From Acidobacteriota bacterium (GTDB lineage: Bacteria > Acidobacteriota > Polarisedimenticolia > QHYA01), in the NCBI GenBank assembly GCA_003223995.1, contig QHYA01000248.1, positions 1 through 6,532 on the forward strand: a stretch of DNA of 6,532 nucleotides. The letters run 5' to 3'. The number at the start of each line of letters is the position of its first letter. Positions within the stretch are counted from its first letter, which is position 1. Made by a program: the position numbers and the translations under genes. The notes under the pieces are model-generated. The model did not search any database, was not told where the DNA came from, and saw only the letters and a program-made list of their open reading frames with translations. This document shows, piece after piece, positions 1 to 4,735 of the stretch.

Positions 1-109
1 AGTCGGGGCTGATGGTTGCTCCTTCGGGATTGGCGGCGAACGCCGGCGCGGCCGCCAGCAGCAGCGCCAGGAACGGCCTCCCGGCGACTGGTGAAGTGAG
101 GCGGCTCAT
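1..109 (-). CDS. Secreted protein of unknown function, N-terminal fragment (cut by window start)
   Basis: Reading the - strand from an ATG at 109-107 gives 36 codons before the window ends. The start is well supported: AGGAGG lies 7 nt upstream (positions 117-122 read on the - strand). The peptide has a textbook Sec signal: a short N-region with two Arg (R3, R11), a hydrophobic core (FLALLLAAAPAFA, residues 13-25) and an A-F-A/A signal peptidase I site after about residue 25. The mature part visible (ANPEGATISPD) is too short to place in a family. The gene runs away from the lanthipeptide genes and shares only the 110-521 spacer with them, so a link to the cluster is not indicated. The + strand frame over the same bases is Ala/Ser-rich shadow and was not called. 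Confidence 0.75.
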   Translation of the reverse strand, partial: MSRLTSPVAGRPFLALLLAAAPAFAANPEGATISPD

Positions 110-128
110 GGGTAGTCCTCCTGTGCGT

Positions 129-152
129 ACGGGTTCACCGACCCGTGGTCGG
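129..152 (-). promoter_or_regulatory. Two overlapping inverted repeats in the leader of the secreted-protein gene
   Basis: ACGGGT (129-134) pairs perfectly with ACCCGT (141-146). CCGACC (138-143) pairs perfectly with GGTCGG (147-152). The two stems share bases 138-146, so in RNA they would exclude each other. They lie 20-43 nt upstream of the ATG of the - strand gene, just before its AGGAGG. They could be an operator or a simple 5' UTR switch. Six-base stems are also expected by chance in GC-rich DNA, so confidence is low. Confidence 0.25.
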
Positions 153-231
153 AGCATGACGCAGAGCAAGCTACGGGGAAGGAGAACGGGGACACGCGAT
201 GCCACGTCCGGGCTACGGCGCGGAATCGTGA

Positions 232-251
232 GTCGAGGCGGGTCGAGGCGG
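232..251. repeat. Tandem 10-bp direct repeat
   Basis: Two exact, abutting copies of GTCGAGGCGG occur at 232-241 and 242-251 inside the divergent spacer. No function is evident. It may be a slippage product or a paired protein-binding site, since a 10-bp period would place both copies on the same helix face. Confidence 0.45.
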
Positions 252-487
252 GGGCCTTTCAGCGCCAACGGGGGGTGAGAGCGCCGATCTCGCCGAGAGG
301 GGCAGAGACCTTGCGAGGCCCAGGGTCGGTGTGCGCTTCATGTGAGCCGAGCGGAGATCGTGCGGCCCGTGCACATCCCTGACTTGTCTGACATTCACGC
401 CGGCCATCGCGCCCAAGAGTGAGAGCGAAATGAGCCAAGGCGGATTCGACACTCCAGTATATCAGGGCTAAACCCGGCTGGTCGAGC

Positions 488-520
488 GCCTCTTGCGGAG
501 GCAGGGGTTGGCGGAGGCAG
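488..520 (+). promoter_or_regulatory. Duplicated Shine-Dalgarno block ahead of the first ABC gene
   Basis: GCGGAGGCAG occurs twice, at 495-504 and 511-520. Each copy contains GGAGG. The second GGAGG (513-517) lies 4 nt before the GTG at 522 and is the site used to choose that start. The first copy can pair in a small hairpin (GCCTC 488-492 with GAGGC 498-502), which would mask it. The duplication could be chance or a decoy/standby site. Confidence 0.4.
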
Positions 521-521
521 C

Positions 522-2432
522 GTGGCTGAGGAGAGGCACTCCGCTCCGCGTGCTAGTCTCCCTGCTCGGGTAAGCGCGAGCCATCGTCAGCCGCCATCAG
601 GGGGATCCGCCATCCAGTCGCTCCGCTATCTCGTTCCCTACCTGCGCCGCCACAGGTCGGTCATCCTCCTGGGCGGCGTTTCGATCCTGCTCACGAACGT
701 ATTCCAGGTCTGGGTGCCGTGGCTGGTTCGCCAGGCGGTCGACCACGTGCAGGCGGGCGTCACTCGAGTGGCCCTGGCGCGTGATGCGGGGCTCATCTTG
801 GCCGCGGTGCTGCTGCAGGGTCTGTTCATGTACACGATGAGGATGACCCTGATCCGCACCTCGCGGCGGATGGAATACGAGCTTCGGAAGGACCTCTTCG
901 ACCATCTCGCTCGGCTGCCCGCCAGCGTCTATCGGGTCCGCAAGGTCGGGGATCTGATGTCGCGCGCGACGAACGACCTCGACGCGGTTCGGGATCTGCT
1001 CGGCCCGGGAATCATGTACTTCGCGAACACCGCCACGACCCTGGTGATGGCGGTGGTTCTCATGTGCCGCATCGACGCGCGCCTCACGCTATTGTCGCTC
1101 GTTCCGCTCCCGATCGTGTCGATCCTGATGGCGCGTCTGGGCGCGCGGCTCTACCTCCACTACGAGGCGATCCAGGCCTCCTTCGCCGCGTTGACCGCCA
1201 AGGCCCAGGAAACGCTGGCGGGGATCCGGATGGTGAAGGCTCACGTGGAAGAGGAGGGCGAGTATCAGGCCTTTCGGGCGCTCCACGAGGACTACACGGA
1301 GAAGAACCGCCGGATGATCCGCATCATGTCGGCGATGTGGCCGGCGCTCTCGCTGCTGGGCGGGATCTCCACCGCCATCGTCCTCTGGGTGGGAGGGACC
1401 CAGGTGGTGCGCGGCGAGATCACGCTCGGAGACCTGGTGGCGTTCCAGATCTACCTCGGCATGCTGCTCTGGCCCATGGTGGCGTTCGGGTGGGTCACGA
1501 ACCTCTTCCAGCGCGGAGCCGCGTCGATGGGACGAATCCGAGCCGTCCTGGAGTTGGACGTCGAGGACGACGTGGGGGGAGACGGCAAGATGCCGACCTG
1601 CGGCGTGGCGATCGAGTCCGGTGCGGCAGCCGCGTCGGGCGCGGCGGTCGAGCTGCGAGGAATCGGATTCCGCTATCCGGGAACGGAGCGAATGGTCCTG
1701 CGCGGCGTCGACCTCACGGTCCGGCCCGGCGAGTCCGTCGCGATCGTGGGCCGCACCGGATCGGGAAAGACGACGCTCCTGAACCTGATGGCGCGCCTCT
1801 ACGAACCGACCGAGGGCACGCTCTTGCTCGGCGGCGTCCCCGCCGAGCGCTGGTCGCGCGGGGCGTTCCGCTGCCGCCTGGCGGTGGTGCCCCAGGACAC
1901 CTTCCTCTTCTCCGACACGATTCGCGCCAACATCGGCTTCGGCTTCGAAGACGGCGGAACGCGCCCCCAGCCCGGGCAGAGGATCCCCGATGCGGACATG
2001 CCGGCACCGGACGTCGAGCAGGCCGCGCGTCGCGCCGGCCTGGCGCCCGACATGGCGCGATTCCCCCAGGGACTCGAAACCATTCTCGGCGAGCGCGGCA
2101 TTACCCTGTCCGGAGGTCAGAAGCAGCGGGTCGCGCTGGCGCGCGCGCTCGTCCTCGAGCGTCCCGTGCTCCTGCTCGACGACGCGTTCTCCAGCGTGGA
2201 CCCCGCCACGGAAGAGCGGATCATCGAGGCGTTGTTCGCTGGAGAGCGGCACCCGGCCATCCTGCTGGCCACGCATCGCCGCTCCGCCCTGCTCCACGTG
2301 GACCGCATCGTGGTTCTGGACGAAGGGCGGGTCGTCGCCGCCGGGACGCACGCGGAGCTGATCGCCCGAGGCGGACTCTACGCCGATCTCTATCGTCGTG
2401 AAGAGATGGTCGAGGAGCTGGAGACGCTGTGA
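522..2432 (+). CDS. ABC exporter half-transporter, MdlA/YheI-like subunit with degenerate Walker B
   Basis: The 636-residue protein has an N-terminal six-helix ABC exporter membrane domain (hydrophobic stretches near 46-68, 88-107, 160-181, 189-211, 270-291 and 303-327) and a C-terminal nucleotide-binding domain from about 376. Visible motifs are: A-loop Tyr385, Walker A GRTGSGKT (410-417), Q-loop Gln458, signature LSGGQ (529-533), Walker B LLLDD (550-554), D-loop SSVD (557-560) and H-loop His585. The residue after the Walker B Asp is Asp554 instead of catalytic Glu, as in the regulatory subunit of heterodimeric exporters (TM287, BmrC/YheI). The partner is the next gene. The N-terminus has no C39 peptidase domain, so it cannot trim a leader. 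The GTG start is chosen for GGAGG 4 nt upstream; the first 32 residues are polar and a later start is possible. A 15-20 residue Pro/Gly-rich insert follows the Q-loop region (about 476-496). The likely role is export of the lanthipeptide or self-protection, inferred from context only. Confidence 0.9.
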   Translation: MAEERHSAPRASLPARVSASHRQPPSGGSAIQSLRYLVPYLRRHRSVILLGGVSILLTNVFQVWVPWLVRQAVDHVQAGVTRVALARDAGLILAAVLLQGLFMYTMRMTLIRTSRRMEYELRKDLFDHLARLPASVYRVRKVGDLMSRATNDLDAVRDLLGPGIMYFANTATTLVMAVVLMCRIDARLTLLSLVPLPIVSILMARLGARLYLHYEAIQASFAALTAKAQETLAGIRMVKAHVEEEGEYQAFRALHEDYTEKNRRMIRIMSAMWPALSLLGGISTAIVLWVGGTQVVRGEITLGDLVAFQIYLGMLLWPMVAFGWVTNLFQRGAASMGRIRAVLELDVEDDVGGDGKMPTCGVAIESGAAAASGAAVELRGIGFRYPGTERMVLRGVDLTVRPGESVAIVGRTGSGKTTLLNLMARLYEPTEGTLLLGGVPAERWSRGAFRCRLAVVPQDTFLFSDTIRANIGFGFEDGGTRPQPGQRIPDADMPAPDVEQAARRAGLAPDMARFPQGLETILGERGITLSGGQKQRVALARALVLERPVLLLDDAFSSVDPATEERIIEALFAGERHPAILLATHRRSALLHVDRIVVLDEGRVVAAGTHAELIARGGLYADLYRREEMVEELETL

Positions 2433-2466
2433 TGGATCGCAACCGAGCCTCCGAGGGCTTGCACTG

Positions 2467-4146
2467 ATGCCGGGACCCTTCGACTCCGCCGCGGACGAGA
2501 TCGACGAGCGAGCCACCATCTACGACCGCCGCCTGGCGGGGCGGCTGCTCCGCTTCCTCGCTCCCTACAAGAAAGAGGTTGCGCTCGCCGTCGTCCTGCT
2601 GGCGGCGATCTCCCTGCTCGAGGTGGTCGGTCCCTATCTGACCAAGGTGGCGATCGACACCTACGTCAAGCCCGCGTCGGGGCGGGGGGCGCTTCCCTGG
2701 GTGGCGTCGCGCGGGCTCCTCGCGATCGCGGCGGCCTACGTTGGCGTGCTGGCCGCCTCGTTCGTGCTCCGTTACTTCGAGAGCTACATGATGGCGATGC
2801 TGGGGCAGCGCGCCATGCGCGACCTGCGCCTCAAGATCTTCCGCCATCTCGCCACGCTCACTCCGTCCTACTACGACACGACCGTTCCTCCCCTCGTCGC
2901 CGCCACCGCGGTGTTCCGCGCCAAGGTACGGGTGTCCTATCGCCGCGTGCGCACTCTGCTGGCGCGAATCAACGCCTTCCTCCAGGAGCATCTTCAAGGC
3001 CTCGACGTCCTCAAGCTCTTCAACGCGGAAGAGAAGGAGGCACGAAAGTTCGACGAGGCGAACCAGGCTCAGTACCTCGCCCATGTCCAGAACATCTTCT
3101 ACTACGCCGTCTTCAATCCGGTCGTCGAGGTGATCGGGGCGCTGGCGATCGCGCTGATCCTGTGGTACGGCGGCGGCGGGATCCTGGCGGGCACGGTGAC
3201 GTTCGGGGTGGTGGTCGCGTTCATCCAGTATGCCGAGCGCTTCTACCAACCGGTGCGCGACCTGAGCGAGAAGTACAACACGATCATGTCCGCGATGGTC
3301 GCCTCCGAGCGCATCTTCGAGCTGCTCGACACGCCTCCCGCCCTGCCCGAGCCCGAGGCGGCGCGGGCGATCGGGCCGCTGCGCGGCGAGTTGCAGTTCG
3401 ATCACGTCTGGTTCGCGTACCGGGACGCCGACTGGGTGCTGCGCGACGTCTCGTTCCGCGTCGCGCCCGGCGAGAAGGTCGCCATCGTCGGCGCCACTGG
3501 CGCGGGCAAGACCTCGATCGCCAACCTGCTGTGCCGGTTCTACGAGTTCCAGGAGGGATCGATCCGCGTGGACGGCGCCGACATCCGCGCGATCGAATCG
3601 AAGTCGCTCCGGCGACGGATCGGCCTCGTGCTGCAGGACGTGTTCCTGTTGTCGGGCACGGTCCGGGAGAACATCGCTTTCGGCGATCGGGCGCGCGGCG
3701 GAGACGCGGTGGATCGGGCACTCGCCGAGGTCGGAGGATCCCGGCTCTTGGCCGGGCTGCCTCGCGGCCTGGACGAGGAGGTGGGCGAGCGCGGGACCTT
3801 CCTGTCGACGGGCGAGCGCCAGATCCTGGCCTTCGCGCGGGCGCTCCATTACGACCCCAGCATCCTGATCCTCGACGAGGCGACCTCCAGCGTGGACGTG
3901 GAGACGGAGCGGACAATCCAGGCGGCGCTCCACCGGCTGCTGGATGGGCGAACCTCCCTCGTGATCGCGCACCGCTTGAGTACGGTCCTCGACGCCGATC
4001 GCATCCTGGTCCTGCATCGGGGCGAGCTGCGGGAGCAGGGAACCCACGCGGAGCTGATGGCCAAGGGAGGGATCTACGCGCGTCTCTACCAGCTCCAGTA
4101 CAGCCGCCAGCGCATGGCGGAGCCGGTGGGAGAAGCGGCGAGATGA
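2467..4146 (+). CDS. ABC exporter half-transporter, MdlB/YheH-like subunit with an apparent internal membrane-domain deletion
   Basis: The 559-residue partner of the preceding subunit starts 34 nt downstream. ATG 2467 is preferred because GAGGG lies 9 nt upstream and the sequence from it matches the family; the open frame runs back into the upstream gene but that part is Arg/Trp-rich. The nucleotide-binding domain is complete: A-loop Tyr318, Walker A GATGAGKT (342-349), Gln390, signature LSTGE (446-450), Walker B LILDE with catalytic Glu471, SSVD, and His502. LSTGE in place of LSGGQ is typical of YheH-type subunits and supplies the signature to the partner's degenerate site. The membrane domain is short. 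After LTPSYYD (131-137) the sequence jumps to TTVPPLVAATAVF (138-150), missing the conserved G-x-x-x-(S/T)-R-x-x-N-D segment, all of TM3 and the first half of TM4. That is about 55 residues relative to MdlB and to the neighbouring subunit. The frame is kept. It may be a true deletion, a dying gene or an assembly error. Hydrophobic stretches remaining are about 37-58, 83-104, 212-236 and 242-258. Confidence 0.88.
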   Translation: MPGPFDSAADEIDERATIYDRRLAGRLLRFLAPYKKEVALAVVLLAAISLLEVVGPYLTKVAIDTYVKPASGRGALPWVASRGLLAIAAAYVGVLAASFVLRYFESYMMAMLGQRAMRDLRLKIFRHLATLTPSYYDTTVPPLVAATAVFRAKVRVSYRRVRTLLARINAFLQEHLQGLDVLKLFNAEEKEARKFDEANQAQYLAHVQNIFYYAVFNPVVEVIGALAIALILWYGGGGILAGTVTFGVVVAFIQYAERFYQPVRDLSEKYNTIMSAMVASERIFELLDTPPALPEPEAARAIGPLRGELQFDHVWFAYRDADWVLRDVSFRVAPGEKVAIVGATGAGKTSIANLLCRFYEFQEGSIRVDGADIRAIESKSLRRRIGLVLQDVFLLSGTVRENIAFGDRARGGDAVDRALAEVGGSRLLAGLPRGLDEEVGERGTFLSTGERQILAFARALHYDPSILILDEATSSVDVETERTIQAALHRLLDGRTSLVIAHRLSTVLDADRILVLHRGELREQGTHAELMAKGGIYARLYQLQYSRQRMAEPVGEAAR

Positions 4147-4148
4147 CT

Positions 4149-4179
4149 CCGCTCTCTTGCAGAGCGGCGGTCGCAACCG
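4149..4179 (+). promoter_or_regulatory. Tandem hairpins just after the ABC operon stop codon
   Basis: CCGCTCT (4149-4155) pairs perfectly with AGAGCGG (4161-4167) around a 5-nt loop, starting 2 nt after the stop. A second small stem follows: CGGT 4168-4171 with ACCG 4176-4179. No U-run follows, so this is not a classic intrinsic terminator. It may slow or partly stop transcription, or protect the 3' end of the ABC message from decay, separating ABC expression from that of the precursor genes. Confidence 0.4.
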
Positions 4180-4194
4180 TTAAGGAAATCCTCC

Positions 4195-4223
4195 TTGACG
4201 CTGCCCGTCCGCCGCGCTTTCCT
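4195..4223 (+). promoter_or_regulatory. Weak candidate promoter upstream of the precursor genes
   Basis: TTGACG (4195-4200) matches five of six bases of the sigma-70 -35 consensus. At 17-nt spacing the -10 position reads TTTCCT (4218-4223), a poor match. A small inverted repeat (GTTGG 4229-4233 with CCAAC 4239-4243) lies just downstream and could be an operator or an RNA stem. A promoter here would fit the need for abundant precursor message, but the -10 is weak and the call is tentative. Confidence 0.25.
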
Positions 4224-4266
4224 TTGCAGTTGGCCGATCCAACGAGCCACGGTCGTCAACCATCAA

Positions 4267-4273
4267 GGGGAGG
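4267..4273 (+). promoter_or_regulatory. Very strong ribosome binding site of first precursor gene
   Basis: GGGGAGG lies 5 nt before the ATG at 4279. It is among the strongest Shine-Dalgarno matches in the window and fixes the start of the peptide gene. The same frame is open back to a TTG at 4195, but that extension has no ribosome site and would put unrelated residues before the conserved leader. Confidence 0.8.
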
Positions 4274-4278
4274 AACCT

Positions 4279-4437
4279 ATGGAGACCGTTCCGAAGCTCG
4301 TGCTTCACAAGGAGACGCTGCGCGTGCTCGATGAGCCCACGGCGGAGAACGGTGTCGTTCTCGCCATGCGCCCACCCGAGACGCGCGGCTATTGCACCGC
4401 GACCTGCTACACCTGTTACGGCACCTGCACCTGCTAG
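4279..4437 (+). CDS. lanA: Class I lanthipeptide precursor peptide 1
   Basis: The 52-residue peptide has an N-terminal leader with PKLVLHKETLRVL (5-17). This resembles the K-L-x-L-x-K-E-T-(L/I)-x-x-L leaders of some class I lanthipeptide precursors, a type bound by the LanB recognition domain. The C-terminus is Thr/Cys-rich, with Cys at 39, 43, 46, 50 and 52 and Thr at 40, 42, 45, 49 and 51. There is no Ser anywhere, so only dehydrobutyrine and methyllanthionine could form. The T-A-T-C order at 40-43 recalls the start of the intertwined D/E rings of nisin. It shares leader and tail with the next gene, and lanC and lanB follow, which is the main support for the assignment. No GG or GA leader cleavage motif is seen. 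A conserved T-R pair (35-36) is a possible cleavage point (inference), leaving a 16-residue core without charged side chains. Thr35 or reverse-direction addition would be needed to ring Cys39. Target and activity are unknown. Confidence 0.9.
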   Translation: METVPKLVLHKETLRVLDEPTAENGVVLAMRPPETRGYCTATCYTCYGTCTC

Positions 4438-4441
4438 TCGG

Positions 4442-4497
4442 CGGCAGTCCCGATCCGATCGTCTGGTCATCGCGGCTGGGATCCTTCAGGACTGCCG
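4442..4497 (+). promoter_or_regulatory. Long inverted repeat between the two precursor genes
   Basis: CGGCAGTCC (4442-4450) is an exact reverse complement of GGACTGCCG (4489-4497). A nested stem pairs GATCC (4452-4456) with GGATC (4479-4483). Together they form a branched hairpin filling most of the 81-nt gap between the lanA stop and the second precursor. It begins 5 nt after the stop of precursor 1 and ends 7 nt before GAAGGA (4504-4509), the ribosome site of precursor 2. There is no U-run. The likely role is message stabilisation or processing between the two precursor cistrons. Confidence 0.55.
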
Positions 4498-4518
4498 AAA
4501 CCCGAAGGACGCACCATC

Positions 4519-4665
4519 ATGGACACGCCCAAACTGGTTCTCAATCGGGAAACGCTCATGGTTCTGACCGACCCGCGGGACCAGGCGCAGGAGGAGGTCC
4601 GGCCTCGCACCCGGCCGTTCGGTGTCGCGACCTGCGTCACCTGTTACGCGACCTGCACCTGCTGA
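4519..4665 (+). CDS. lanA: Class I lanthipeptide precursor peptide 2
   Basis: The 48-residue peptide begins at ATG 4519 with GAAGGA 9 nt upstream. The leader TPKLVLNRETLMVL (3-16) matches that of precursor 1 closely. The last 11 residues, TCVTCYATCTC (38-48), differ from those of precursor 1 at only two positions. Cys lie at 39, 42, 46 and 48, and Thr at 38, 41, 45 and 47. The middle of the leader (17-30) is acidic/Gln-rich and unlike its paralogue, so the leader motif and tail look selected while the linker drifts. No Ser is present. If Thr38, Thr41 and Thr45 ring forward onto Cys42, Cys46 and Cys48, Cys39 lacks a partner except distant Thr31. The T-R pair (31-32) aligns with that of precursor 1, but Pro33 follows, which most Arg-specific proteases do not accept. 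The two products could act as a pair or be independent variants; the sequence does not decide this. Confidence 0.88.
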   Translation: MDTPKLVLNRETLMVLTDPRDQAQEEVRPRTRPFGVATCVTCYATCTC

Positions 4666-4694
4666 AGCCGTAGGCACACTGCAATCACTGTGGA

Positions 4695-4721
4695 CCACGA
4701 GCGGCCGACGGCCGCTCGTGG
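4695..4721 (+). terminator. Perfect 12-bp inverted repeat between precursor and enzyme genes (attenuator-like)
   Basis: CCACGAGCGGCC (4695-4706) is exactly complementary to the segment at 4710-4721 with a 3-nt spacer (GAC). The stem is almost all G-C and starts 29 nt after the precursor 2 stop codon. It ends 14 nt before the ATG chosen for lanC. No T-run follows, so full termination by the E. coli rule is not predicted. Hairpins in this position in lantibiotic operons typically allow limited read-through, giving far more precursor message than enzyme message. A DNA-binding palindrome is the alternative. Confidence 0.65.
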
Positions 4722-4735
4722 CGCTTGTGGGTCCC

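Larger units (their letters stand above)
110..521. other. Gene-free divergent spacer
   Basis: This roughly 410-bp stretch separates the - strand secreted-protein gene from the + strand ABC exporter gene and should contain promoters for both. I see no credible gene. The frames across it are Arg/Pro/Ser-rich with no convincing ribosome sites. A TATATC at 458-463 resembles a -10 box for the + strand but has no good -35 at normal spacing. A small palindrome TGTC-T-GACA sits at 385-393. Repeats at 129-152, 232-251 and 488-520 are listed separately. Local composition is a little lower in GC around 380-475 than in the genes. Confidence 0.6.

Noticed and set aside
12..278. 88-codon + strand frame at the window start
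   Set aside because: It is antisense to the signal-peptide gene at 1-109 and continues into Arg/Gly/Ser-rich sequence with no ribosome site. It looks like a GC-driven shadow.
213..452. 79-codon - strand frame in the divergent spacer with a short hydrophobic start
   Set aside because: It has a GTG start, no clear Shine-Dalgarno site, and a Pro/Arg/Ser-rich body without recognisable domain. It is more likely noise than a small membrane protein.
1064..2401. Long + strand frame inside the first ABC gene
   Set aside because: It is out of frame with a protein whose ABC motifs are complete, and its translation is Arg/Gly/Ala/Pro-rich, typical of a shadow in high-GC DNA.
2221..4176. 651-codon - strand frame opposite the second ABC gene
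   Set aside because: It mirrors codon positions of the real gene and is rich in Arg, His, Gln and Asp, with no domain I recognise. An antisense shadow is the simpler explanation.
4195..4278. Upstream extension of precursor 1 to TTG 4195
   Set aside because: The TTG has no ribosome site, while GGGGAGG directly precedes ATG 4279. Precursor 2 has no matching extension.
4402..4662. Repeated ACCTGC/ACCTGT units as a DNA repeat array
   Set aside because: They are simply the Thr-Cys codons of the two precursor tails and are explained by the peptide pattern, not by a mobile or CRISPR-like repeat.
4622..4735. Upstream extension of lanC to GTG 4622
   Set aside because: The extension overlaps the precursor 2 core in another frame and crosses the 12-bp hairpin. 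It has no ribosome site and adds no LanC-like sequence.
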